From contig NZ_CADIKC010000005.1 in NCBI RefSeq assembly GCF_902859805.1, forward strand, positions 372,001-436,000: a stretch of 64,000 bases of DNA. Direction: 5' to 3'. Positions 41,814 to 50,374 of this stretch are shown here, in pieces. The translations under genes were made by a program, and so were the position numbers. The first letter of the stretch is position 1. The number at the start of each line of letters is the position of its first letter. This stretch comes from Paraburkholderia sediminicola. Its GTDB lineage: Bacteria; Pseudomonadota; Gammaproteobacteria; Burkholderiales; Burkholderiaceae. The notes beneath the pieces are model-generated. The model searched no databases. It saw only the letters and a list, made by a program, of their open reading frames with translations, and was not told the origin of the DNA.

Positions 41814-42395
41814 TTGAAAACATCCCTGTTGATCGCCATCGGCGCACTGGCTTCTTCTTTCTCGCTCGGCGCGTTTGCTGCAGCGGACACCTATCAGCTC
41901 GACCCGACCCACACATATCCGAGCTTCGAGGCGGATCACTTCGGCGGCCTTTCGGTGTGGCGCGGCAAGTTCACCAGGAGCTCCGGCACGGTCACGCTCG
42001 ACCGCGCAGCGAAGACCGGCACGGTGGACGTCACGGTCGACCCGGCTTCGGTCGAAACCGGCAACACCAAGCTCGACGAGCATCTGAAGACGGACGCCTT
42101 CTTCGATGCGACGAAGTATCCGTCGGTGACCTACAAGGGTACCGATATCAAGTTCGACGGCGACAAGCCGGTCCAGGTGATCGGCAGCCTGACGATTCGT
42201 GGCGTAACCAAGCCGCTGAATCTGACGGTCGACTCGTTCAAGTGCATGCAGCATCCGGTGCTCAAGCGCGAAGTGTGCGGCGTGGAAGCGAGCGCGCATT
42301 TCAACCGTAGCGATTACGGCATGGATTTCGGCGCCAAGTACGGCTTCAGCATGGATACCAAGCTGCATATTCAGGCCGAAGGCATCAAGCAATAA
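41814..42395 (+). CDS. YceI-family periplasmic lipid-binding protein (second copy)
   Basis: A 193-residue protein with a signal peptide (LLIAIGALASSFSLGAFAA) and a YceI barrel starting DTYQLDPTHTYPSFEADHFG; DEHLKTDAFFDATKYPSVTY and GSLTIRGVTKPLNLTV follow. Start: TTG at 41814, six bases after the AAGGAG at 41802-41807; an ATG five bases earlier (41809) opens a frame ATG-AAT-TGA that stops at once. Related to the preceding gene but diverged, with two extra cysteines (CMQHP, REVCGVE). A strong terminator follows. Confidence 0.92.
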   Translation: MKTSLLIAIGALASSFSLGAFAAADTYQLDPTHTYPSFEADHFGGLSVWRGKFTRSSGTVTLDRAAKTGTVDVTVDPASVETGNTKLDEHLKTDAFFDATKYPSVTYKGTDIKFDGDKPVQVIGSLTIRGVTKPLNLTVDSFKCMQHPVLKREVCGVEASAHFNRSDYGMDFGAKYGFSMDTKLHIQAEGIKQ

Positions 42396-42463
42396 GCGCT
42401 TTAACGAGGCTTTTAGCCGGCTCGTATTCAATGCTACTTACGGCACGGCCGTTGCGTCGCAAC

Positions 42464-42505
42464 AAAAAAACCGCTTCGTTCGCTTTTGCGACGAAGCGGT
42501 TTTTT
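42464..42505. terminator. rho-independent terminator after b561-YceI unit
   Basis: A 9-bp CCGCTTCGT / ACGAAGCGG stem with an 11-base loop, extended by seven A's on one side and six T's on the other. Ends the three-gene operon; symmetrical, so it could work in both directions. Confidence 0.88.
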
Positions 42506-42685
42506 ATTGCCTTTCCGAAACGCCGGAAGCCTTGTGCAATGGCCACGGGCGATTTGCCGCTCGCGCCGTTTTAATTTTTCAGGTACATAGAGCGCTGACA
42601 CCGCATTGGTTGTGCGCGCACCCAGTTCGGCAAGATCCAGCGTAAAACCTACGTTAATAAAATTTCGCGCGCATTGGAGATCTGC

Positions 42686-43963
42686 ATGAATACAACGACA
42701 GCGGCAAGCCTGGCGGGGAGCCGGCGGAATTCGTGGCGCGCGGTGGTCGCCGCCTCGATCGGCAACGCGCTGGAATGGTTCGATCTGGTGGTGTACGGTT
42801 TTTTCGCGGTCATCATCGCGAAGCTGTTTTTCCCGGCGGGTAACGACACCGTCTCGCTGCTGCTGACGCTCGGCACCTTCGGTGTGTCGTTCTTCATGCG
42901 GCCGCTCGGCGCGATCGTGATCGGTGCTTACGCCGACCGCGCCGGACGCAAAGCGGCGCTTACCTTGTCGATCCTGCTGATGATGTGCGGCACGCTGATC
43001 ATCGCGCTTCTGCCCACGTATCAGAGCATCGGCATTGCCGCGCCCGTGATTCTCGTGGTGGCGCGCCTGATGCAGGGCTTTTCGGCCGGCGGCGAGTTCG
43101 GCAGCGCTACGGCTTTTCTCGCGGAGCACGTGCCAGGGCGGCGCGGTTTCTTCGCAAGCTGGCAGGTCGCGAGCCAGGGGCTCACCACGTTGCTCGCGGC
43201 CGGCTTCGGCGTGCTGTTGACCGGCAAGCTGTCGCCTGAGCAGATGGCCTCGTGGGGTTGGCGCGTGCCGTTCTTCTTTGGTCTTCTGATCGGACCGGTC
43301 GCGTGGTACATCCGCACCAAGCTCGACGAAACACCGGAGTTCCTCGCGGCGGAAACCACCGCGACGCCGCTGCGTGATACGTTCGCGAGCCAGAAGCTGC
43401 GCCTCGTGATTGCAATCGGCGTAGTGGTGCTCGGTACCGTGTCGACCTATCTGGTGCTGTTCATGCCGACTTACGGCGTGAAGCAGTTGGGGCTGGCGCC
43501 TTCGGTTGCGTTCGCGGCGATTGCGCTTACCGGTGTGATCCAGATGGTGTTTTCGCCGCTGGTTGGCCATCTGTCGGACCGCCACGGGCGCACTACGATC
43601 ATGCTGATTTCGGCGCTATTGCTTCTCGTGCTGATCAATCCGGCGTTCGTGTATCTGGTCGCGCATCCGACCTTCGGCACGCTGATCGCGCTGCAGGTGG
43701 TGTTCGGCTTTCTGATGACGGGCTACTTTGCGGCGCTGCCGGGTTTGCTCTCCGAGATGTTCCCGGTGCAGACGCGTACGACGGGCATGTCGTTGGCCTA
43801 TAACATCGCCGTGACGATCTTCGGCGGCTTTGGGCCGTTCATCATCGCGTGGCTCATTAGCTTCACGGGTTCGAAGGCCGCGCCGAGCTATTACCTGATT
43901 TTTGCCGCGGTTGTGAGCCTCGTGGCGCTGATGGCCGCGCGGCGCAAGCTCGGGTTTCGCTAA
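42686..43963 (+). CDS. MFS transporter, metabolite:H+ symporter type
   Basis: A 425-residue protein with 12 membrane helices. The blocks SIGNALEWFDLVVYGFFAVII, IGAYADRAGRKAALTLSI (MFS loop 2-3 motif) and RLMQGFSAGGEFGSATAFLAE mark the metabolite:H+ symporter family, which includes citrate, alpha-ketoglutarate and shikimate carriers. I use the ATG at 42686, six bases after GGAG; an in-frame TTG at 42674 would lack that spacing. The substrate cannot be told from sequence. Flanked by terminators on both sides, so monocistronic. Confidence 0.92.
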   Translation: MNTTTAASLAGSRRNSWRAVVAASIGNALEWFDLVVYGFFAVIIAKLFFPAGNDTVSLLLTLGTFGVSFFMRPLGAIVIGAYADRAGRKAALTLSILLMMCGTLIIALLPTYQSIGIAAPVILVVARLMQGFSAGGEFGSATAFLAEHVPGRRGFFASWQVASQGLTTLLAAGFGVLLTGKLSPEQMASWGWRVPFFFGLLIGPVAWYIRTKLDETPEFLAAETTATPLRDTFASQKLRLVIAIGVVVLGTVSTYLVLFMPTYGVKQLGLAPSVAFAAIALTGVIQMVFSPLVGHLSDRHGRTTIMLISALLLLVLINPAFVYLVAHPTFGTLIALQVVFGFLMTGYFAALPGLLSEMFPVQTRTTGMSLAYNIAVTIFGGFGPFIIAWLISFTGSKAAPSYYLIFAAVVSLVALMAARRKLGFR

Positions 43964-43995
43964 CGCGCGACAAAGGCGATAGACGCGGTAAACGT

Positions 43996-44027
43996 AAAAG
44001 GCCGGTTCGAGAGAACCGGCCTTTTTT
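43996..44027. terminator. rho-independent terminator between MFS gene and secF
   Basis: GGCCGGTTC / GAACCGGCC stem with a GAGA loop, A's before and six T's after; sits between convergent genes and can serve both. Confidence 0.9.
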
Positions 44028-44052
44028 ATTGCGAGGTCTGACTAGAGCAAGC

Positions 44053-45003
44053 TCAGACTTGCGCGCCTGCGTTTGGATCGTCCGGATCGACGCGTTCCTT
44101 CTTGTCCTTGATCAGATCTTCGCGCTTCACGCCGAGCCACATGGCGAGCGCTGCGGCGACGAACACCGACGAGTAGATACCGAACAGAATACCGACCGTC
44201 AGCGCCAGAGCGAAGTAGTGCAGCGTCGGGCCGCCGAACAGGAACATCGACAGCACCATCATCTGCGTACAGCCGTGGGTGATGATCGTGCGCGACATCG
44301 TGCTGGTAATCGCGTGGTTGATCACCTCGATCACTGTCAGCTTGCGTTCGCGGCGGAAGGTTTCACGAATCCGGTCGAAGATAACGACGGATTCGTTCAC
44401 CGAGTAGCCGAGCACCGCGAGCACTGCAGCCAGCACGGAGAGCGAGAACTCCCACTGGAAGAACGCGAAGAAGCCGAGAATGATGATCACGTCGTGCAAG
44501 TTAGCGATCACGCCGGCCACTGCATATTTCCACTCAAAGCGGAACGACAGATAGATCACGATGCCGACCACCACACAGGCCAGCGCGAGCAGGCCGTCGG
44601 TGGCGAGTTCCTTGCCGACCTGCGGGCCGACGAACTCGACACGCTGCAACTGCACTTCCGGCGTGTCGGCCTTCAGCGCGCCCATCACCTGGTCGCTCTG
44701 TTGCGCCGACGTGAAGCCTTGCTTGAGCGGCAGACGGATCAGCACGTCGCGCGACGTGCCGAAGTTCTGCACTTGCGCGTCGGCATAACCGAGCTTGCCG
44801 AGCGTGCCGCGCACCGGTTCGAGCGGCGCCGCACCCGGATACTGCACCTCGATGACGGTACCGCCGGTGAATTCCACCGACAGATGCAGCCCGCGATGCA
44901 GCAGGAAAAACACAGCAGCGACGAACGTCAGCAGCGAGATTGCGTTAAACAGCAACGCACGCTGCATGAACGGAATGTCTTTGCGAAAACGGAAAAATTC
45001 CAT
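44053..45003 (-). CDS. secF: protein translocase subunit SecF
   Basis: A 316-residue inner-membrane RND-like protein with six helices. FTGGTVIEVQYPGAAPLE is the SecF periplasmic start; AVLAVLGYSVNESVVIFDRIRE carries the conserved DRIRE region in the membrane, and MSRTIITHGCTQMMVLSMFL follows. With SecD it uses the proton gradient to pull exported proteins through SecYEG. Eighteen bases after secD. The last 20 residues are charged. Confidence 0.96.
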   Translation of the reverse strand: MEFFRFRKDIPFMQRALLFNAISLLTFVAAVFFLLHRGLHLSVEFTGGTVIEVQYPGAAPLEPVRGTLGKLGYADAQVQNFGTSRDVLIRLPLKQGFTSAQQSDQVMGALKADTPEVQLQRVEFVGPQVGKELATDGLLALACVVVGIVIYLSFRFEWKYAVAGVIANLHDVIIILGFFAFFQWEFSLSVLAAVLAVLGYSVNESVVIFDRIRETFRRERKLTVIEVINHAITSTMSRTIITHGCTQMMVLSMFLFGGPTLHYFALALTVGILFGIYSSVFVAAALAMWLGVKREDLIKDKKERVDPDDPNAGAQV

Positions 45004-45021
45004 GGTCTTGTTCTCCGGGAC

Positions 45022-47070
45022 TCAGCGGGATGAACCCGGTTTCTGCGGCGTGTTCGACGAACCCGACGCATCGCGACGGCGCACAGTCGGCTTGGTGCGC
45101 GCCTGGGCCGCAGCTTTGGACTTGGGCTTGGCGCTTGCCGCGGCGACGGCACGTGCAGTGTCGGTCGCAGCATCTTCGTTACCGAGGTAAGCGGCGGCGC
45201 CGTCGATACCTTCCGGTTGCGGACGCCACACCTGGCCAATAGCCAGCGACTTGAGCTTCTTCTTGCCGCCGTACCAGAGGTTGACGATACCGCGCGAGAA
45301 GAACACAGCCGAGAACATCGAGGTCAAGATGCCGATACAGTGGACCATCGCGAAGCCGCGCACCGGGCCGGAACCGAAGGCGAGCAGCGCGAGACCGGCG
45401 ATCAGCGTGGTGACGTTCGAGTCGAGGATCGTCGCCCATGCATGCGCGTAGCCGTTCTGGATCGCCAGTTGCGGCGGCGCGCCGTGGCGCAGTTCTTCGC
45501 GCACACGCTCATTGATCAGCACGTTCGCGTCAATTGCCATACCGAGCGCCAGCGCAATAGCGGCGATACCCGGCAAGGTGAGCGTGGCCTGCAACATGGA
45601 CAGCACGGCGATCAGCAGCAGCAGGTTGACCGACAGGCCGATCATCGAGATCACGCCGAACAGCATGTAGTACGCGATCATGAAGACGGCGATTGCCACG
45701 AAGCCCCACACCACCGAGTGGAAGCCCTTCTTGATGTTGTCCGCGCCGAGGCTCGGGCCGATCGTGCGCTCTTCGATGATGTCCATCGGAGCCGCCAGCG
45801 AACCGGCGCGCAACAGCAGCGCGAGGTCGGCGGCGCCTTGCGGTGTGGCCTGGCCCGTGATCTGGAAGCGGTCGCCCAGTTCCGACTGGATGGTTGCCAC
45901 CGTCAGCACTTCGCCCTTGCCCTTTTCGAACAGCACCATGGCCATCGGCTTGCCGATGTTGTCGCGCGAGACGCTGCGTACCGCGCGGCCACCCGCCGAA
46001 TCCAGACGGATGTTGACCGACGGACGCTGATGTTCGTCGAAGCCTGCCGACGCGTCGATGATGCGGTCACCCGTGAAGATGATCTGCTTGCGCAGCAGCA
46101 CCGGCGTCTGGTTGCCTTGTGTGAACAGCTCGTCACCCGGCGGCACCGGATCGGAAGGGTTCGGATGCGTGTTGACCGGGTCGGCGAGGCGCGCTTCGAG
46201 CGTTGCCGTACGGCCGATGATGTCCTTCGCCTTCGCCGTGTCCTGCACACCCGGCAGTTCGACGACGATACGGTCCGAGCCTTGCTGCTGGATCACCGGC
46301 TCGGCCACGCCGAGTTCGTTCACGCGGTTATGCAGCGTGGTGATGTTCTGCTTGAGCGCAGCGTCCTGCACGGCTTTCTGCACCGCCGGCGTGAACGTGC
46401 CGACCAGTTGCACGCCGCCGTCCGGGTTCGCTTGCGAGGCCCACTGGAGTTCGCTGATGCCGCGGCCCAGTTGCTTGGATGCGGCGTCTGCGGTCGCCTG
46501 GTCGGCGAAATTGATCACCACCGTCTGGTTGACGCGGTTCACGCCGCCGTCGCGGATGTTGTTGTCACGCAGCATGGTGCGTGCATCCGAAGCGTCGGAG
46601 TCGAGCTTCTTGTTGAGCGCGCCGGCCATGTCGACCTGCAGCAGGAAGTGCACGCCACCGCGCAAGTCCAGACCGAGGTACATCGGCAACGCATGCAGGG
46701 CGGTCAGCCAGCGCGGCGACGCGCTTTGCAGGTTCAGTGCGACGATGAATTGCGGGTCGGTCGGGTCGCTGTTCAGCGACTTCTGCAGCAGATCCTTCAC
46801 GCGCAACTGCGTGTCGGTGTCCAGCAGGCGCACGCGGATGTTCGCGTTGGTCGACGAGTTGTCGAACGTGACTTCGTCAGGCTTGATCTGATTGGCGGCA
46901 AGCGCCGTTTCGACAGCTGACAGCGTGGTCGAGTCGAGCTTGACCGTTGCCTTGCCGCTCGACACCTGCACCGCCGGCGCTTCGCCGAACAGATTGGGCA
47001 GCGTGTACACGAGGCCGATGACCAGAGCCACCAGCATCACGGCGTATTTCCAGAGGGGGTAGCGATTCAT
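45022..47070 (-). CDS. secD: protein translocase subunit SecD
   Basis: A 682-residue partner of SecF with six helices. LGLDLRGGVHFLLQVD is the SecD signature; the periplasmic head is long (about residues 30-450), and AIALALGMAIDANVLINERVRE carries the functional Asp in the membrane. After the last helix (about residue 600) there is an unusual Ala/Lys/Arg-rich tail of roughly 65 residues (for example AAASAKPKSKAAAQARTKPT), with no membrane segment and probably disordered. Between yajC and secF. Confidence 0.96.
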   Translation of the reverse strand: MNRYPLWKYAVMLVALVIGLVYTLPNLFGEAPAVQVSSGKATVKLDSTTLSAVETALAANQIKPDEVTFDNSSTNANIRVRLLDTDTQLRVKDLLQKSLNSDPTDPQFIVALNLQSASPRWLTALHALPMYLGLDLRGGVHFLLQVDMAGALNKKLDSDASDARTMLRDNNIRDGGVNRVNQTVVINFADQATADAASKQLGRGISELQWASQANPDGGVQLVGTFTPAVQKAVQDAALKQNITTLHNRVNELGVAEPVIQQQGSDRIVVELPGVQDTAKAKDIIGRTATLEARLADPVNTHPNPSDPVPPGDELFTQGNQTPVLLRKQIIFTGDRIIDASAGFDEHQRPSVNIRLDSAGGRAVRSVSRDNIGKPMAMVLFEKGKGEVLTVATIQSELGDRFQITGQATPQGAADLALLLRAGSLAAPMDIIEERTIGPSLGADNIKKGFHSVVWGFVAIAVFMIAYYMLFGVISMIGLSVNLLLLIAVLSMLQATLTLPGIAAIALALGMAIDANVLINERVREELRHGAPPQLAIQNGYAHAWATILDSNVTTLIAGLALLAFGSGPVRGFAMVHCIGILTSMFSAVFFSRGIVNLWYGGKKKLKSLAIGQVWRPQPEGIDGAAAYLGNEDAATDTARAVAAASAKPKSKAAAQARTKPTVRRRDASGSSNTPQKPGSSR

Positions 47071-47188
47071 GAGTGGTCCAACGGGAAGGTTGGCTTGGAA
47101 GCGATGCGTCCGGCGATGAGCGCGGGCAGTTCAGCGTTGTGCTGCATGAACCGCCGGCGAGGCCGCGCCGGACGCGAGAGAGCAGGCC

Positions 47189-47518
47189 TTACAGCGACTT
47201 GATCGTGCCCTTCGGGAGAATCGTCGTGACCGACGCCTTTTGCACGGTGATTTCCGTGCCTTCCGAGATTTCGACGCCGACGTAAGCTTCACCCACCTTG
47301 GTCACCTTGCCGACGATGCCGCCATTCGTCACCACTTCGTCGCCCTTGGCCATGGCGGCGAGCATGTTGCGGTGTTCCTTCTGGCGCTTCATTTGCGGGC
47401 GAATCATGATGAAGTACAGCACGCCGAACATCAGAATCAGCGGCAGGAAGCTCATCAGGTTCGACTCAATGCCACCTGTTGCTGTGCCTTGGGCGAAGGC
47501 ATCGGTAATGAACGACAC
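47189..47518 (-). CDS. yajC: Sec translocon accessory protein YajC
   Basis: A 109-residue small membrane protein of the SecDF-YajC complex with one helix (LMSFLPLILMFGVLYFIMIRP), then MKRQKEHRNMLAAMAKGDEVVTNGG, the family signature. I start at a GTG at 47518 because GGAGAG lies seven bases before it and the length matches E. coli YajC (110); a longer frame from 47551 starts without a ribosome-binding site. Confidence 0.94.
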   Translation of the reverse strand: MSFITDAFAQGTATGGIESNLMSFLPLILMFGVLYFIMIRPQMKRQKEHRNMLAAMAKGDEVVTNGGIVGKVTKVGEAYVGVEISEGTEITVQKASVTTILPKGTIKSL

Positions 47519-47723
47519 GTTGGTCTCTCCGTTATAGATCGAAACAATCAAAAAAATCAGCCGGTTATTCTACCACCGGCCTGACAGGGGTCGACGCGGC
47601 GAATCGGCTTTACGATCAACCGTTTAAAGCCTTCTTGCCGTGCGCGAAAGTTAATTGTAAGGTTTTCCGCGCGACGCCAGCGGATTCCTCCGGCAAATTC
47701 GTCAGCTGATTCCCAAATGCCGA

Positions 47724-48929
47724 CTAATCGATGCCGCGCGCGCGGTCCTCGTGGAAGCGCTTGCGGAAAGGCTCGAACAGTTTTGCGTCGATCGCATCGC
47801 GCATTTCCTGCATCAACTCAAGGTAGTAGTGCAGGTTGTGGATCGTGTTCAATTGCGCACCGAGGATTTCCCCTACACGATGCAGATGGTGCAGGTAGCC
47901 GCGGGTGAAATTTCGGCAGGTGTAGCAACCGCACTGCTCGTCGAGCGGGCGCAGCGAGTTCTTGTGCGCGGCGTTGCGGATCTTGATGTCGCCGAAACGG
48001 GTGAAGAGCCAGCCGTTGCGCGCGTTGCGGGTCGGCATCACGCAGTCGAACATGTCGACGCCGGCGGCTACGCCGGCCACCAGATCTTCCGGCGTGCCGA
48101 CGCCCATCAGGTAGTGCGGCTTGTCGGCCGGCAGCTTGGGACCAATGTGGTTCAGCACGCGCATCATGTCTTCTTTCGGTTCGCCGACCGAGAGGCCGCC
48201 GATTGCGAGACCGTGGAAATCCATTTCCGCGAGACCCGCCAGCGACTCGTCGCGCAGATCTTCGAACATGCCGCCCTGGACAATGCCGAACAACGCGTTC
48301 GGATTGCCGAGGCGGTTGAATTCGTCGATCGAGCGTTTGGCCCAGCGCATCGACATGCGCATCGAATCGGCCGCTTCCTGATGCGAAGTCGGCACGTTGT
48401 TGGTCGCGTAGGGCGTGCATTCGTCGAACTGCATGACGATGTCCGAGTTCAGCACCTTCTGGATCTGCATCGACACTTCCGGCGACAGGAAGAGCTTGTC
48501 GCCGTTGATCGGTGACGCGAACGTGACGCCATCTTCGGTGATCTTGCGCAGATCGCCGAGCGAAAATACCTGAAAACCGCCCGAGTCTGTCAGGATCGGC
48601 TTCTTCCAGCCCATGAAGCCGTGCAGGCCGCCATGCGCTTCGATCGTCTCCAGGCCTGGGCGCAGCCACAGGTGGAAGGTGTTGCCGAGGATGATCTGCG
48701 CGTGCATTTCTTCGAGCTCGCGCGGCTGGACCGCCTTCACCGTGCCGTAGGTGCCGACCGGCATGAAGATCGGCGTTTCGACCACGCCGTGATTCAGCGT
48801 GACGCGGCCGCGGCGGGCCTGGCCGTCGGTGCCGAGGAGTTCGAATTTGAGGCCGTTGTCAGGGCGCTCGTGTGTGCTCGCGCAGGTGTTGCAGGTACCG
48901 CTTGTATCGTGGGTATGACCGTCGGTCAT
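47724..48929 (-). CDS. tgt: queuine tRNA-ribosyltransferase
   Basis: A 401-residue enzyme that swaps guanine 34 of Asp, Asn, His and Tyr tRNAs for preQ1. ARRGRVTLNHGVVETPIFMPVG is the start of the barrel; ILTDSGGFQVFSLGDLRKI carries the catalytic Asp region, VMQFDECTPY the second Asp, and CGCYTCRNFTRGYLHHLH the zinc site. The ATG at 48929 follows AGGAGTCCCC. The 25-residue N-terminal extension (with CNTCASTHE) before the barrel is longer than in E. coli. Downstream of queA by 238 bases. Confidence 0.97.
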   Translation of the reverse strand: MTDGHTHDTSGTCNTCASTHERPDNGLKFELLGTDGQARRGRVTLNHGVVETPIFMPVGTYGTVKAVQPRELEEMHAQIILGNTFHLWLRPGLETIEAHGGLHGFMGWKKPILTDSGGFQVFSLGDLRKITEDGVTFASPINGDKLFLSPEVSMQIQKVLNSDIVMQFDECTPYATNNVPTSHQEAADSMRMSMRWAKRSIDEFNRLGNPNALFGIVQGGMFEDLRDESLAGLAEMDFHGLAIGGLSVGEPKEDMMRVLNHIGPKLPADKPHYLMGVGTPEDLVAGVAAGVDMFDCVMPTRNARNGWLFTRFGDIKIRNAAHKNSLRPLDEQCGCYTCRNFTRGYLHHLHRVGEILGAQLNTIHNLHYYLELMQEMRDAIDAKLFEPFRKRFHEDRARGID

Positions 48930-49167
48930 GGGGGACTCCTGTGCCACCGGAGAACAGTCCGGCGCAAATGATGAACGCCGCCGGGTAGGCCACGGCGGCT
49001 GGGTAAAAAAATTCGAGATGCTGCGCCGACCTGCCGCTGCACGTGGGCGCAGGAGAGGTCGGCAACAACTGCCGCTACATCAACGCAGCAAGGAGCGGCA
49101 GACTACCGCGCGCGCTGCCGGCGCGCAACGCTATCGCACGGGATATTGCCGTGCGACACGAAACGTG

Positions 49168-50226
49168 TCAGGTGTCGAGCCGCGTCAGCAGCATCGCGTC
49201 GCCATAGCTAAAGAAGCGGTAACGCTGTTCGATCGCATGGCGGTAAGCCTCGCGAATCGTTTCAACGCCCGCGAACGCCGACACCAGCATCAGCAAGGTC
49301 GACTTCGGCAAATGGAAATTGGTCACCAGCCGGTCGACCACGCGGAATTTATAACCCGGCGTGATGAAGATGTCGGTTTCCGTGCTGGCCGCGCCGAGCG
49401 GACGTCCGGCCGCTTCAGCATCGCGCGCGGCGGCTTCGAGCGCGCGCATCGACGTCGTGCCCACGGCGATCACGCGGTTGCCGCGCGCACGCGTTGCCGC
49501 GATCTTGTCGGCGAGCGATTGCGGCAGGTGGTACCACTCGCTGTGCATCTTGTGCTCGGCCAGATTTTCCACACGCACCGGCTGGAAGGTGCCGGCGCCG
49601 ACGTGCAGCGTCAGCGTCGCGCGCTCCACGCCGCGGGCGTCGAGCCGCGCGAGCAGCGCGTCGTCGAAATGCAGGCCGGCGGTGGGTGCTGCCACCGCGC
49701 CCGGGTTTTGCGCGAACACCGTCTGGTAGCGGGTTTCGTCGGTCGCGTCGGGGTCGTGCTCGATGTACGGCGGCAGTGGCAGGCGGCCGAATTGCTCGAT
49801 CAGCGTCAGGCAGTCGTCCGGAAAATGCAGCGTGTAGAACGGCTCGACGCGTTCGCCGATCGTGACGTCGAAGGCATCCGCGAGGCGGATCGTCGTGCCC
49901 GGCTGCGGGCTCTTGCTCGCGCGGATCTGCGCGAGCGCGGTGCGCTCGCCCGTCAGGCGTTCTACCAGCACTTCGACCTTGCCGCCACTGGCCTTCTGGC
50001 CGAGGAAGCGCGCCTTCAGGACTTTGGTATCGTTGAAGACCAGCAGATCGCCGGGCGCGATGCACTCGGGTAACTCGGCAAAGCCGCGGTCGATCAGGCG
50101 TGCGGCGCCGGTCGAGATGGCCGGGTTGGCCACTTCGAGCAGACGGCTGGCGCTGCGCTCGGGCAGCGCGACTTGCGCGATCAGCTCGGGCGGCAGATCG
50201 AAATCGAAATCGGAAAGCGTAAACAT
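49168..50226 (-). CDS. queA: S-adenosylmethionine:tRNA ribosyltransferase-isomerase
   Basis: A 352-residue enzyme that builds epoxyqueuosine by adding the ribosyl group of SAM to preQ1 in tRNA. FTLSDFDFDLPPELIAQVAL is the standard start; LLVFNDTKVLKARFLGQK, GAVAAPTAGLHFDDALLARL and TNFHLPKSTLLMLVSAFAG are the family blocks. Start at the ATG at 50226. It is divergent from recG, whose first ATG is 149 bases away. Confidence 0.97.
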   Translation of the reverse strand: MFTLSDFDFDLPPELIAQVALPERSASRLLEVANPAISTGAARLIDRGFAELPECIAPGDLLVFNDTKVLKARFLGQKASGGKVEVLVERLTGERTALAQIRASKSPQPGTTIRLADAFDVTIGERVEPFYTLHFPDDCLTLIEQFGRLPLPPYIEHDPDATDETRYQTVFAQNPGAVAAPTAGLHFDDALLARLDARGVERATLTLHVGAGTFQPVRVENLAEHKMHSEWYHLPQSLADKIAATRARGNRVIAVGTTSMRALEAAARDAEAAGRPLGAASTETDIFITPGYKFRVVDRLVTNFHLPKSTLLMLVSAFAGVETIREAYRHAIEQRYRFFSYGDAMLLTRLDT

Positions 50227-50374
50227 GCGGACGACTGGAAGCGAATTGGGACTGAATTGAGCCGAAGCCGGAGCCGGGCGGCTATGATTGCGGGACGCCG
50301 GAGCGGCCCGCGAGCCCGCGCGCTGCTTGGCGGCGACACCTTTGACAGCCGATATTGTACTTGCGAAGCAACCC

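Noticed and set aside
45217..46920. 567-codon open frame opposite secD
   Set aside because: secD carries all its signatures on the minus strand; the opposite frame is Arg/His/Asp-rich filler.
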